This document shows positions 43,980 to 52,654 of a DNA stretch of 64,000 bases, piece by piece. The notes under the pieces were generated by a model. That model ran no database searches. It was not told the origin of the DNA and saw only the letters and a list, made by a program, of their open reading frames with translations. Made by a program: the position numbers and the translations under genes. This DNA comes from Leifsonia sp. ZF2019 (GTDB lineage: Bacteria > Actinomycetota > Actinomycetes > Actinomycetales > Microbacteriaceae). The number at the start of each line of letters is the position of its first letter. Within the stretch, counting starts at the first letter, position 1. The stretch lies in assembly GCF_019924635.1 (NCBI RefSeq), contig NZ_CP065037.1, positions 3,720,001 through 3,784,000 on the forward strand. Direction: 5' to 3'.

Positions 43980-44657
43980 ATGCCCGCTCCCTCCAGCCGC
44001 GCGACGCGACGCGATGCCGCCGCGAACCGGGAGGCCCTCCTCGTCGCCGCAGCGGCGGCCCTGAACGAGGACATCGACGCCTCCCTCGAGACCATCGCCG
44101 CGCGCGCCGGCCTCAGCCGCCGCGCGCTCTACGGGCACTTCGCCAACCGCGACGACCTGCTGGTCGACGTGTTCACGCGCGGCGCCGCCCGGCTGGCGGC
44201 GCTGCTCGACCCGGTGTCGCATCCCGACGCCCGCGTCGAGATCGCGCTGTTCGGAGCGACCCTGTGGGCCGAGGTCGAGCACATCCGGGTCAGCGCGGCT
44301 CTCGCCGTGCGCGGGCCGCACCGGCACATGGTCGCCACCGCCCTCGACCCGGCCCGCGAGCGCCTCCGCTCCACGGTCGAGCGGGGGATGGCCGCCGGTC
44401 AGGTGCGCACCGACCTCGACCGCGAGACCGTCACCCGGCTCATCGAGAACGCGGCCGTCGCCGTGCTCGACGAGGCCACCCGCGCCGGACTCTCCCGCGC
44501 CGCCGGGCACCGGCTGGTCATGCTCGCCGGCCTCGGCGCCGCCGGGCTGGGCTGGCAGGAGGCCGACGCACTCATCGACAGCACACCCGAACTCGCGTTC
44601 GTCCCGGAGCAGGGCGGCACACCCGAACAGGACGCGGCACCCGAGGAGACCCGTTGA
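43980..44657 (+). CDS. TetR-family transcriptional regulator
   Basis: A 225-residue repressor. The HTH is ETIAARAGLSRRALYGHFANRDDLL (about residues 40-62); the C-terminal ligand domain is helical with a Glu/Pro-rich tail. It is the first gene of a three-gene unit in which each gene overlaps the next by four bases. It probably controls the YhgE/Pip membrane protein through the palindrome in its own promoter. Confidence 0.9.
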   Translation: MPAPSSRATRRDAAANREALLVAAAAALNEDIDASLETIAARAGLSRRALYGHFANRDDLLVDVFTRGAARLAALLDPVSHPDARVEIALFGATLWAEVEHIRVSAALAVRGPHRHMVATALDPARERLRSTVERGMAAGQVRTDLDRETVTRLIENAAVAVLDEATRAGLSRAAGHRLVMLAGLGAAGLGWQEADALIDSTPELAFVPEQGGTPEQDAAPEETR

Positions 44658-45358
44658 AGATCGCACTCGACTCCGTCGCGAAGGGGCCGCGCAACGCCGC
44701 CCTCCCGCCGACCACCGTCGCCTACGCCACCGGCCAGGCCGTGCTCGCCCGCGCCGAGACCGAGCAGCGCCCCACCGTGCTCGGGCTGATCGCCTCGGGC
44801 CGGATGCGCCCGGACGCCGGGGTGGTGACCATCGACGGAACGACGGACTACCGCACCATGCGGCGCCGGATCGCCCTCATCGACGCCCCCGACGTCTGCG
44901 AGCCCGCCGCCGACGTCACCGTCGCCGGAATCGTGGCGGAGGAGCTGATGTTCGCGGGACGCGCCTCCCACCCGATCGCCGTCAACAAGCGGCTGAACGA
45001 GCTCGGCGCCTCCGAGTACGCGCGCTGGGCGATCGGCACGGTGCCGCCCACCGTGCGCATCCGCCTCCTCGCCGAGCTGGCGCTGATGCGGGAGGGGGTG
45101 GACGGTCTCGTGATCGTCTCGCCCGACCGGCACGGCGGCGACCCGACCGAATGGTGGACGTTCGCGCGCGAACTCGCCGGTCGCGGCATCGCCGTGCTCG
45201 TGGTGGCGGGCGACGCGTCCGCCGCGGCCATCGCCGCCGCCTCCCTCGTCTCGCGACTCGACGAGACCGCTCCGACGACCGGCCCCGCGACCTTCGACGA
45301 GGACCCGGGCCACGACGACACCGACGACCTTCCCGACCTGATCGTGGAGAACGCATGA
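44654..45358 (+). CDS. Degenerate ABC ATPase-like protein (pseudo-ATPase)
   Basis: A 234-residue protein with the outline of an ABC ATPase but without its catalytic motifs. TVLGLIASGRMRPDAGVVTIDG aligns with the helix after Walker A and the following strand, yet the Walker A site reads AETEQRPT with no G-K-S/T. The signature and Walker B regions are also altered (VPPTVRIRLLAELALM and GLVIVSPDRHGGDPTEWW). The TTG start overlaps the TetR stop, and the gene's own stop overlaps the YhgE start. It therefore is expected to be a structural or regulatory partner of the membrane protein rather than an ATP hydrolase. Family placement is inferred. Confidence 0.65.
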   Translation: MKIALDSVAKGPRNAALPPTTVAYATGQAVLARAETEQRPTVLGLIASGRMRPDAGVVTIDGTTDYRTMRRRIALIDAPDVCEPAADVTVAGIVAEELMFAGRASHPIAVNKRLNELGASEYARWAIGTVPPTVRIRLLAELALMREGVDGLVIVSPDRHGGDPTEWWTFARELAGRGIAVLVVAGDASAAAIAAASLVSRLDETAPTTGPATFDEDPGHDDTDDLPDLIVENA

Positions 45359-47208
45359 AGATCCCGCAGATGATCGCGGCGGAGTTCCGCCGCCTGACCG
45401 CCAACCCGATGGCCATCGTGGCGCTCATCGCGCTCATGGCCGTGCCCGTGCTCTACGGCGGCCTGTACCTGTGGGCCAACCAGAACCCCTACGCCAACCT
45501 CAACAAGATCCCAGCGGCGATCGTCGTGGACGACACCGGCGCGACCGTCGACGGCAAGACCGTCAACTACGGCGACCAGGTGGCCGACCAGCTCATCAAG
45601 GACGGCTCGTTCGACTGGAAGCGCGTGGAATCCGGCTCCGCGGCGAGCGGCGTCGACGACTCGAAGTACGACTTCAGCATCACGTTCCCGTCCGACTTCT
45701 CCGAGGCGCTCGCCTCCGCCTCGGGCGACAGCCCGCACCGCGCGGTCGTCACGCTGACGACCAACGACACCAACAGCTACCTGGCGTCGACGATCGGCAC
45801 CCAGGCGGCCGAGAAGATCCGCACCTCCATCGTCAAGCAGGTGAACCAGCAGGCGGCGGAGCAGTTCCTCCTCGGCCTCGCGGACATCCGCTCCAGCCTG
45901 GTGAAGGCGGCGGACGGCGCGAGCCAGCTGGTCGACGGCAGCGCCACCGCGCAGTCGGGGGCCTCCGCACTCGCGGACGGCACGGCGCAGCTGTCGAGCG
46001 GGTCGCAGACGCTGGCGAGCTCGCTCGGGCAGCTCGCGTCGGGCGCGCAGCAGGTCAGCGACGGCGCGGCGCAGGTCGCCACGGGCAACAAAGAGCTCGC
46101 CGGCAAGGCGGACGAGGCAGGGCAGGTCGCCGCGCAGCTCGCCGCCGACGCACCGGCCGCGCAGCAGGAGCTGTTGACCCGCCTGCAGGAGGCGGGAGCG
46201 ACCGAGGCCCAGCTCGACCAGGTGAAGGCCGTGCTCGGCGAGCTCGACACGAAGGTGCAGGCGGGCAACGACAAGATCCAGGCGGCCGTCGGAAAGATCA
46301 ACCAGCTCTCCGCGGGCGCAGACCAGGTCGCGAGCGGCGCCTCCCAGGTCGCCAGCGGATCCGCCCAGGCGCAGGCCGGTGCCGAGCAGCTGGCGACCGG
46401 CGCCGGCTCCGCGGCCTCCGGCGCCGCCCAGCTGCGCGACGGCCTCACGACACTCCACGACGGCACCACGACACTGAGCAACGGTCTCCAGGACGGCGTG
46501 AAGCAGATCCCGGACAACTCCCCCGAGCTGCAGAAGAAGCAGGCGTCGACCATCTCCGACCCGGTCAACCTCAAGAACGACAGCATCACCTCCGCCGGCA
46601 CCTACGGTGCCGGGCTCGCGCCGTTCTTCGTCGCCCTGGCCGGCTGGATCGGCATCTACGCGCTGTTCCTGATCGTGAAGCCCGTCTCGCGCCGGGCGAT
46701 CACGGCCCTCCACTCGCCGGTCAAGATCACGCTCGCGGGCTGGCTCACGCCGGGCCTGCTCGGCGCGATCCAGATGGTCGGCCTCTTCGCGATCGTCGCG
46801 GGGGCGCTCGGCTTCCGCATCGACAACCCGGTCGGGATGTACGGGCTGATGGCGCTGGCGTCCCTGACCTTCGCGGCGATCATCCTGACGCTCAACGTGT
46901 GGCTGGGCAGCGTCGGACAGTTCCTCGGCCTGGTGCTGATGGTGCTCCAGCTGGTGACCGCCGGAGGCACATTCCCCTGGCAGACGCTGCCCGGACCGTT
47001 GGCCGCCCTGCACCACGTGCTCCCGATGTCCTACGCCGTCGACGGGATACGCCAGCTGATGTACGGCGGCAACCCGGCGACGGCCTGGGCGGACGCGGGC
47101 GTGCTCGGTCTCTGGCTGCTGATCGCGCTGCTGCTGGCAGCGATCGGGGTGACGCGGATGACGCACTTCCGCACGCTGCGCGACCTGCGGCCGTCGCTGA
47201 TCGGGTAA
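45355..47208 (+). CDS. YhgE/Pip-domain membrane protein
   Basis: A 617-residue membrane protein. One helix (about 18-40) is followed by the YhgE N-terminal domain with YGGLYLWANQNPYANLNKIPAA. An external region of roughly 250 residues has many Gly-Ala-x-Gln-Leu type heptads (about 190-430), and five or six C-terminal helices end the protein. This is the ABC-2-like fold of phage-infection and ESX-associated Pip proteins. Such proteins export an unknown substrate or anchor cell-wall machinery. ATG overlaps the preceding stop (ATGA). Confidence 0.9.
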   Translation: MKIPQMIAAEFRRLTANPMAIVALIALMAVPVLYGGLYLWANQNPYANLNKIPAAIVVDDTGATVDGKTVNYGDQVADQLIKDGSFDWKRVESGSAASGVDDSKYDFSITFPSDFSEALASASGDSPHRAVVTLTTNDTNSYLASTIGTQAAEKIRTSIVKQVNQQAAEQFLLGLADIRSSLVKAADGASQLVDGSATAQSGASALADGTAQLSSGSQTLASSLGQLASGAQQVSDGAAQVATGNKELAGKADEAGQVAAQLAADAPAAQQELLTRLQEAGATEAQLDQVKAVLGELDTKVQAGNDKIQAAVGKINQLSAGADQVASGASQVASGSAQAQAGAEQLATGAGSAASGAAQLRDGLTTLHDGTTTLSNGLQDGVKQIPDNSPELQKKQASTISDPVNLKNDSITSAGTYGAGLAPFFVALAGWIGIYALFLIVKPVSRRAITALHSPVKITLAGWLTPGLLGAIQMVGLFAIVAGALGFRIDNPVGMYGLMALASLTFAAIILTLNVWLGSVGQFLGLVLMVLQLVTAGGTFPWQTLPGPLAALHHVLPMSYAVDGIRQLMYGGNPATAWADAGVLGLWLLIALLLAAIGVTRMTHFRTLRDLRPSLIG

Positions 47209-47235
47209 GCGCGCCGATCCGCGAGAATCGAAGGC

Positions 47236-48195
47236 ATGCGTTCGCAGCAACTCGAAGCCATCGTCCTCTCCGCGCTCGATCGGCTTCGCGCCGGGCAACC
47301 GCTCGAAGACGACCGCATCGAGCTGAAGCGGGAATGGCCGCTCCCCGACCGGCCGCGACAGCTCGCCGGCGCGGCCAACCGCGCGAACGGCGAGCCGATG
47401 ATCTACATCATCGGAGTGGACGAGAAGACCGGAGACGTCGTCCACCCGGGCGATGTCGATCCGGCCACCTGGTGGAGTCAGCTCAGCTCACGCTTCGACG
47501 AGGTGCATCCCGAGCTGCTCCTCCACCTCAACATTCCGGTCGGCGAGGGCGGAAGCGTGGTTGCGATGCTCTTCGGTACCGACCGAGCCCCGTATGTCGT
47601 CAAGGCGCCGAGCGGTGGAGCGGTCGAACGGGAAGTGCCGATGCGCGACGGGACCAGGACGCGCAGCATCAAACGCAACGAGCTGGTGAGGATGCTGGCT
47701 GCGCAGGTGTCGATCCCGCCCGCTCAGATCCTCGACGCCGAACTGACGCTGACACGTAGCACCTACTCCGCCGCGCTGTCGCTGTCCGGCTTCGCCACGA
47801 TATTCCTCGAGCACACCGAGGAGCGGAATCTCCTGCTTCCGCTCCATCGCTGTGCAGGCAGGGTCACCCTCGGCGACGTCGATCACGACGCAGATCTCGC
47901 TCTCTTCGGCTTCCCTTCCCGCGACTATCCCGCGCCGACGTACGGTGTCTACGCGGCGGGCGATGGCATCGTCGCCACGGGGCCGGGTTCGATCCGGGTC
48001 AGGATCGAGGCTCGTCCGACCGATGCGCTGACGGAGGAGACCGCTGAGGCATCCTCGGCCACCCTTCGCCTCGACCTGGGAGTGGCGGGTACACGTCGGG
48101 CGCTCACGCTCCACTGCGAATTGCGCGCAGAGAAGCGGCCGCGACCCGTCTCCGTCACCGAGCAGACTCTCGCATCCTGGACATACTCGGCGTGA
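47236..48195 (+). CDS. AlbA_2 (Schlafen-type) domain protein
   Basis: A 319-residue protein. The N-terminal 70 residues fit an AlbA_2 putative nucleic-acid-binding domain: RIELKREW (28-34), LAGAANRANG (43-52) and YIIGVDEKTG (57-66), matching E-x-K, A-x-A-N-x-x-G and I-G-V-D. The C-terminal half is beta-rich with no family I recognise. AlbA_2 proteins act as regulators and occur in some defence systems; nothing nearby proves either role. GAGAAT lies seven bases before the ATG. Confidence 0.65.
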   Translation: MRSQQLEAIVLSALDRLRAGQPLEDDRIELKREWPLPDRPRQLAGAANRANGEPMIYIIGVDEKTGDVVHPGDVDPATWWSQLSSRFDEVHPELLLHLNIPVGEGGSVVAMLFGTDRAPYVVKAPSGGAVEREVPMRDGTRTRSIKRNELVRMLAAQVSIPPAQILDAELTLTRSTYSAALSLSGFATIFLEHTEERNLLLPLHRCAGRVTLGDVDHDADLALFGFPSRDYPAPTYGVYAAGDGIVATGPGSIRVRIEARPTDALTEETAEASSATLRLDLGVAGTRRALTLHCELRAEKRPRPVSVTEQTLASWTYSA

Positions 48196-48238
48196 CGGCT
48201 TCGCTCCTCGCGAGAACGGCCCCGTCACCGGTGCGCGC

Positions 48239-48244
48239 TAGGCT
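48239..48244 (+). promoter_or_regulatory. -10 box for the phosphodiesterase gene
   Basis: TAGGCT ends six bases before the GTG at 48251, again implying a leaderless transcript. Confidence 0.5.
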
Positions 48245-48250
48245 CGGCGC

Positions 48251-49096
48251 GTGACCGCCTCCCACCGCATCCTGCACCTCAGCGATACCCACCTCTTCGG
48301 CGACGGGACCCTGCACTACGGCCTCGTGGACACGCGCATCGCGCTCGAGCGGGTGCTCGAGCGCGCGGGGTCGCTGGGCGCTGTGGATGCGGTCGTCGTC
48401 TCCGGCGACCTCTCCGACGACGGGTCGGCCGAGTCGTACCGGATCCTCTCCGGGATGCTCGAGCCGTGGGCGGCCGATCGGGGTGCGCAGGTCGTGTACG
48501 CGATCGGCAACCACGACCTCCCGGAGCCGTTCGAGGAGGTCCTCGGGGAGCGCGAGACCGTCGTGGAGGTGCGCGGGCTGCGGATCGTGACCGTCGACTC
48601 CACGGTGACGGGCGCCGGGTACGGGTCGATCGACGAGGAGCAGCTGGAGCGGCTGCGCGAGGTCCTGTCGGAGTCGGCCGAGCACGGAACCGTCGTCGTG
48701 CTGCACCACCCGCCGACGCCGCCGACGACCGGGCTCTTCGAGAGCCTGCGGCTGGTGGACCCGGACCCCCTCCTGGAGGCGTGCCGCGACGGCGATGTCC
48801 GCGCGATCCTGGCCGGCCACTACCACCACGCGCTCGCGACCGAGACGGACCCGGGGTACATCCCGCTCGTCGTCGCCCCGGCCGTCGCGAACACCGTCGA
48901 CGTGCTCTGGTCCGAGCCCGGCGACCGTGCGGTTCGCGGTTCGGGATTCGCGGTGGTCGACCTCCCGGACGACGAGCCTGTGCGCGCGCACTTCGTGACG
49001 GCGCCCGCCGGGGACGACGGCGACCCGGTCTACGTGCTCAGCCCGGCGGACGTCGAGCGCATCGCCGAGGCTTCGGGGTGGCGGGGCGAGGGATGA
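48251..49096 (+). CDS. Calcineurin-like phosphoesterase, CpdA-like
   Basis: A 281-residue binuclear metallophosphoesterase. The metal motifs appear in order: LSDTHLF (DxH), VVSGDLSDDG (GDxxD), AIGNHD (GNH[DE]), VVLHHPP and LAGHYHHA (GHxH). The best matches by pattern are class III cyclic-nucleotide phosphodiesterases, which hydrolyse 3',5'-cAMP or related phosphodiesters. The next gene overlaps its stop codon by four bases. Confidence 0.88.
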   Translation: MTASHRILHLSDTHLFGDGTLHYGLVDTRIALERVLERAGSLGAVDAVVVSGDLSDDGSAESYRILSGMLEPWAADRGAQVVYAIGNHDLPEPFEEVLGERETVVEVRGLRIVTVDSTVTGAGYGSIDEEQLERLREVLSESAEHGTVVVLHHPPTPPTTGLFESLRLVDPDPLLEACRDGDVRAILAGHYHHALATETDPGYIPLVVAPAVANTVDVLWSEPGDRAVRGSGFAVVDLPDDEPVRAHFVTAPAGDDGDPVYVLSPADVERIAEASGWRGEG

Positions 49097-49515
49097 GCAC
49101 CCCGGCCGGCTACTCCGGCACACCGCTGTGGAAGAAGCTCGGGCTGAAGCCCGGGATGCGCGCCCAGCTGCTGCACGCGGACGCCGGCTGGCGCATCCCC
49201 CTCGACGCACCGGACGCCCCCGCACCGATCGAATGGCTCCCTCCGCGCGATGACGGCCCGGCCGGGCTGGTGCTCGCGTTCTACCGCGAGGCGGCGGAGT
49301 ACCTGGCCGAACTCGACGCGCTCGGCGCGCGCATCCGGCCGGCCGGGATGCTGTGGGCGGCCTGGCCGCGCAAGGCCGCCGGGCACGTGAGCGACATCGA
49401 CGAGAACCTCCTGCGCGACGCCGCACTCGACCGCGGGCTTGTCGACGTGAAGGTCGCCGCCCTCTCGACCGATTGGTCCGGCCTCAAGATCGTCTGGCGC
49501 CGCGAGAACCGGTGA
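49093..49515 (+). CDS. DUF3052 family protein
   Basis: A 140-residue soluble protein with the DUF3052 pattern (GYSGTPLWKKLGLKPGMRAQLLHA, then MLWAAWPRKAAG and VDVKVAALSTDWSGLKIVWR). The family is small and functionally uncharacterised. ATG at 49093 overlaps the phosphodiesterase stop, so the two are coupled. Confidence 0.85.
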   Translation: MSTPAGYSGTPLWKKLGLKPGMRAQLLHADAGWRIPLDAPDAPAPIEWLPPRDDGPAGLVLAFYREAAEYLAELDALGARIRPAGMLWAAWPRKAAGHVSDIDENLLRDAALDRGLVDVKVAALSTDWSGLKIVWRRENR

Positions 49516-49544
49516 CCCCTCCCCTCGCGCGCGCCCGCCCTCCT

Positions 49545-49567
49545 CGCGACATTTGGACCGAATCGCG
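49545..49567. repeat. 23-base imperfect palindrome, left unit of array
   Basis: CGCG arms flank a core ACATTTGGACCGAAT. The same layout is found three times to the right of the IS element (50871-50893, 50907-50929, 50947-50969), so the IS appears to have inserted into a spacer of this array. Confidence 0.8.
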
Positions 49568-49579
49568 AGAAACGGCGTC

Positions 49580-50861
49580 GGTGGTTTCTGGTGGTGAGTG
49601 CAACACCCTTTGTTGATGTGGAGGGTTGGGATGGGGTTGCATTCGTCGTTGGAGACGCGGGTTGAGGCGTTGGGGTTGTTGTTGGCTGGTGCTTCGGCTG
49701 TGAGTGTGGCGGTGGTGGTGGGGGTGCCGCGTGGTCGGGTGCAGCGGTGGGCCAGGCTTGCGGGCATGAGGTTTGAGCCGGGGAGTCGTGCTGGTTTGTT
49801 GCGTGTCGGGCTGTCGGGTGCGGGTGGCGCGGCGGGGGGTCATGGGCGCAGGTTGTCGTTGGCGGATCGGGCGTTGATCCAGGCAGGGTTGGCGCAGGGG
49901 TTCTCGTTGCGCCGGATCGCGGGTCTGGTCGGGGTGGCACCGTCGACGGTGTCGCGGGAGGTTGCCCGTTCCAGGTGGTCGTATCGGGGGCGGTGGCAAT
50001 ATGAGGCGGGGGTGGCGCATCAGGTCGCCGGTCAGCGGCGGGCCCGGCCCAAGCCGCGCAAACTCGATCAGGATCCGTGGTTGCGGGCCGCGGTGGTCGA
50101 ACAGTTGAACGCCCGGTTCTCCCCGCAGCAGGTCGCGGGTCGGCTGCCGCTGCTGTTCCCGGGGCGAGAGGATATGCGGGTGACGGCTGAGACGATCTAC
50201 CAGGCCCTCTATGTTCAGGGCAAAGGCGGGTTGCGGCACGAGCTGACCGTGGTCAAAGCGTTGCGGACCGGTCGGGCGGGACGCATCCCGCAGTCGAAAC
50301 TGCCGCGGCGCAGCAACCGGCCCTGGCTGGACGGTGCCCGGCTCAGCGACCGGCCAGCCCAGGTCACCGACCGCGCCGTCCCGGGACATTGGGAAGGCGA
50401 CCTCGTCGTCGGACCCGCAGGCTCCGGGATCATCACCCTGGTCGAACGCTCCACCCGGTTCGCCCTCCTGGGCCGGCTGCCCGGAACCCGGGACTCCGCC
50501 ACGGTCATCGACCGGCTCACCGAGATGATCGGCCACCTGCCGTCCGCACTGTTCTCGACCCTGACCTGGGATCAGGGCACCGAGATGGCAGAACACGCCC
50601 GCTTCACTATCGCAACCGGTTGCCCGGTGTTCTTCGCCGACCCTCACTCACCCTGGCAGCGCGGCAGCAACGAGAACCTCAACGGGCTGATCCGAGACTT
50701 CTACCCCAAGGGCACCAACTTCAACACCATCCCCGACGCCGACCTCGCCGAAACCCAACGCCTCCTCAACATCCGCCCCCGACAAACCTTGAACTTCCAC
50801 ACCCCAGCCGAGAAACTCGACCAATACCTACAAGGTGTTGCACTCACCAGCTGAAACCGCC
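49580..50861 (+). mobile_element. IS30-family insertion sequence
   Basis: Terminal inverted repeats of about 28 bp lie at 49580-49607 and 50834-50861 with roughly three mismatches; both contain GGTGAGTGCAACACC. They flank one intact transposase gene. The element is about 1.28 kb, normal for the family. No clear target duplication is visible. The 5' half uses T-rich codons (TTG, GGT) unlike the surrounding genes, which suggests recent arrival. Confidence 0.87.
49631..50854 (+). CDS. IS30-family transposase
   Basis: A 407-residue DDE transposase that looks intact. An HTH lies at about 87-112 (AQGFSLRRIAGLVGVAPSTV then SREV). The catalytic triad is D257 (GHWEGDLVVG), D314 (TWDQGTEMAEH) and E348 (PWQRGSNENLNGLIR), with the family's YPKGTNF after the Glu and FHTPAEKL at the end. 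GGAGG lies seven bases before ATG 49631; an earlier in-frame start at 49598 falls inside the terminal repeat. Confidence 0.95.
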   Translation: MGLHSSLETRVEALGLLLAGASAVSVAVVVGVPRGRVQRWARLAGMRFEPGSRAGLLRVGLSGAGGAAGGHGRRLSLADRALIQAGLAQGFSLRRIAGLVGVAPSTVSREVARSRWSYRGRWQYEAGVAHQVAGQRRARPKPRKLDQDPWLRAAVVEQLNARFSPQQVAGRLPLLFPGREDMRVTAETIYQALYVQGKGGLRHELTVVKALRTGRAGRIPQSKLPRRSNRPWLDGARLSDRPAQVTDRAVPGHWEGDLVVGPAGSGIITLVERSTRFALLGRLPGTRDSATVIDRLTEMIGHLPSALFSTLTWDQGTEMAEHARFTIATGCPVFFADPHSPWQRGSNENLNGLIRDFYPKGTNFNTIPDADLAETQRLLNIRPRQTLNFHTPAEKLDQYLQGVALTS

Positions 50862-50870
50862 CGCGCTATT

Positions 50871-50969
50871 CGCGACTTTTGGACCAAAACGCGCCGCACC
50901 TCCCCTCGTGCGATTTGGACCAAAGCGCGGGATAGCGCGCGCCATCCGCGACATTCGGACCAAAACGCG
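50871..50969. repeat. Three further 23-base palindromic units
   Basis: Units at 50871-50893, 50907-50929 and 50947-50969 are separated by 13 and 17 bases. Each has CG-rich ends around TTTGGACCAAA or TTCGGACCAAA. Removing the IS would leave about 21 bases between the left unit and the first of these, similar to the other spacers. Confidence 0.8.
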
Positions 50970-50978
50970 CGTGGGAGG

Positions 50979-51608
50979 TCAGAAGCGCACGTGCTGCAGG
51001 ATCCAGGCGTGCATGGCCACGGCGGCCGCCGCCGACGCGTTGATCGAGCGGGTGGAGCCGAACTGCGAGATCTCGACCACGGCGTCCGCCGCGTCGATCG
51101 CGGGCTGCGAGAGCCCCGGGCCCTCCTGCCCGAAGAGCAGCACGCACTCCCGCGGGAGCGCGAAGGTCTCGATGAGCACCGACCCGGGCACGTTGTCGAT
51201 CGCGATGATCGGGAGGCCGGCCTCCCGCGTCCACGCGACGAACCCCTCCACGTCCTCATGGTGGCGGACGTGCTGGTACCTGTCGGTCACCATGGCACCG
51301 CGCTTGTTCCAGCGCCGACGGCCGATGATGTGCACGGTGTCGGCCGCGAACGCGTTGGCGCTGCGCACGATCGAGCCGATGTTCATGTCGTGCTGCCAGT
51401 TCTCGATGGCGACATGGAACGGATGCCGGTGCTCGTCGAGGTCGGCGACGATGGCCTCCATCCGCCAGTAGCGGTAGCGGTCGATCACATTGCGGGTGTC
51501 GCCGTGGCGCAGCAGCTCGGGATCGTAGTGCTCGCCCGCGGGCCAGACGCCGGGCCAGGGGCCCACGCCGTGCGTGCTGAGCTCGTGCGACGGTCCGGGC
51601 TGATCCAC
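50979..51608 (-). CDS. TrmH/SpoU-family RNA methyltransferase
   Basis: A 209-residue SPOUT methyltransferase. The three knot motifs are ENWQHDMNIGSIVRSANAF, LLFGQEGPGLS and ISQFGSTRSINASAAAAVAMHAW. They bind S-adenosylmethionine for 2'-O-methylation of a tRNA or rRNA ribose. The N-terminal 60 residues are a short extension. GTG at 51608 is chosen because minus-strand TACGCT (51615-51620) lies six bases upstream; the open frame runs on to 51998 without support. Confidence 0.9.
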   Translation of the reverse strand: MDQPGPSHELSTHGVGPWPGVWPAGEHYDPELLRHGDTRNVIDRYRYWRMEAIVADLDEHRHPFHVAIENWQHDMNIGSIVRSANAFAADTVHIIGRRRWNKRGAMVTDRYQHVRHHEDVEGFVAWTREAGLPIIAIDNVPGSVLIETFALPRECVLLFGQEGPGLSQPAIDAADAVVEISQFGSTRSINASAAAAVAMHAWILQHVRF

Positions 51609-51812
51609 TCCGCCAGCGTAGTCGCGCGCCACGCATCTGCTCGACAGCGGCGCCATCGCCCCGGACGGGTTCGCGTCGCTCACGGCGAAGGCTCTGGCCC
51701 GATGCGTCCGCCTGGCCCGTCCCCGGCCCGTCCGCCCGGCGCATCCGCGCAACGCGCCCGCGCGGCGGGCGTGAACAGGCTGAGTGCCCGCCCGCCGCCC
51801 GGCCCCGACCTC

Positions 51813-51818
51813 TAAGCT
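51813..51818 (+). promoter_or_regulatory. -10 box for the NagD-like gene
   Basis: TAAGCT would start a transcript about 25 bases before GTG 51850. That leader carries AAAGGGG as ribosome-binding site, so this gene is leadered, unlike many of its neighbours. Confidence 0.5.
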
Positions 51819-51849
51819 GGTGGCGTCCGGTCCATCGAAAGGGGTTTGC

Positions 51850-52650
51850 GTGGCTCGACGCGACGAGATCGAATGCTGGCTCACCGACATGGATGGTGTG
51901 CTCGTCCATGAGAACAAGGCGCTGCCGGGCGCCTCCGAGCTGATCCAGCAGTGGCGCGACAGGGGCACGCCGTTCCTCGTGCTCACGAACAACTCCATCT
52001 ACACCCCGCGCGACCTCGCCGCCCGTCTCCGCGCCTCCGGGCTGGACGTTCCGGAGGAGTCGATCTGGACCTCCGCCCTCGCCACGGCCGACTTCCTCAA
52101 GTCGCAGAAGCCCGGCGGCAGCGCCTACGTGATCGGCGAGGCGGGTCTGACGACCGCCCTGCACGAGGCCGGCTTCATCATGACCGACACGAACCCCGAC
52201 TACGTCGTCGTCGGCGAGACACGCAGCTACTCGTTCGACGCGATCACCAAGGCCATCCGCCTCATCGGCGCCGGAGCGCGGTTCATCTCGACCAACCCCG
52301 ACGCGACCGGCCCGAGCGCCGAGGGCCCGCTGCCCGCGACCGGAGCCGTGACCGCCATGATCACCAAAGCGACCGGCGGCATGGAGCCCTACGTCGTGGG
52401 CAAGCCCAACCCGATGATGTTCCGCTCGGCCCTCAACCGCATCGGCGCGCACTCCGAGAACACGGCGATGATCGGCGACCGGATGGACACCGACGTCGTC
52501 GCGGGCATCGAGGCGGGACTGCACACCATCCTGGTGCTGACCGGCATCAGCGATCAGGCCGAGATCGACCGCTACCCGTTCCGGCCCGACGAGATCCTGA
52601 GCGGCGTCAGCGAGCTGCTCTCCACCGAGCCCGTGGAATCGGATCTTTGA
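51850..52650 (+). CDS. HAD-IIA phosphatase, NagD-like
   Basis: A 266-residue HAD hydrolase of subclass IIA. Motif I is LTDMDGVLVHENK, motif II LVLTNNSIYTPRDLAARL, the lysine motif is VVGKPNPMMF, and motif IV is MIGDRMDTDVVAGIEAG. These enzymes dephosphorylate small phosphates such as UMP, phosphoglycolate or sugar phosphates. The specific substrate is not clear. It may be co-transcribed with the DUF4303 gene 4 bp downstream. Confidence 0.9.
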   Translation: MARRDEIECWLTDMDGVLVHENKALPGASELIQQWRDRGTPFLVLTNNSIYTPRDLAARLRASGLDVPEESIWTSALATADFLKSQKPGGSAYVIGEAGLTTALHEAGFIMTDTNPDYVVVGETRSYSFDAITKAIRLIGAGARFISTNPDATGPSAEGPLPATGAVTAMITKATGGMEPYVVGKPNPMMFRSALNRIGAHSENTAMIGDRMDTDVVAGIEAGLHTILVLTGISDQAEIDRYPFRPDEILSGVSELLSTEPVESDL

Positions 52651-52654
52651 CGGC

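Noticed and set aside
44848..47445. An 865-codon minus-strand frame across the YhgE gene
   Set aside because: No domain is visible, and the plus-strand genes there are coupled by four-base overlaps and match known families.
50871..50969. Repeated units resembling a small CRISPR array
   Set aside because: The spacers are only 13-17 bases, the units differ from one another and there are no cas genes. They are palindromic intergenic repeats.
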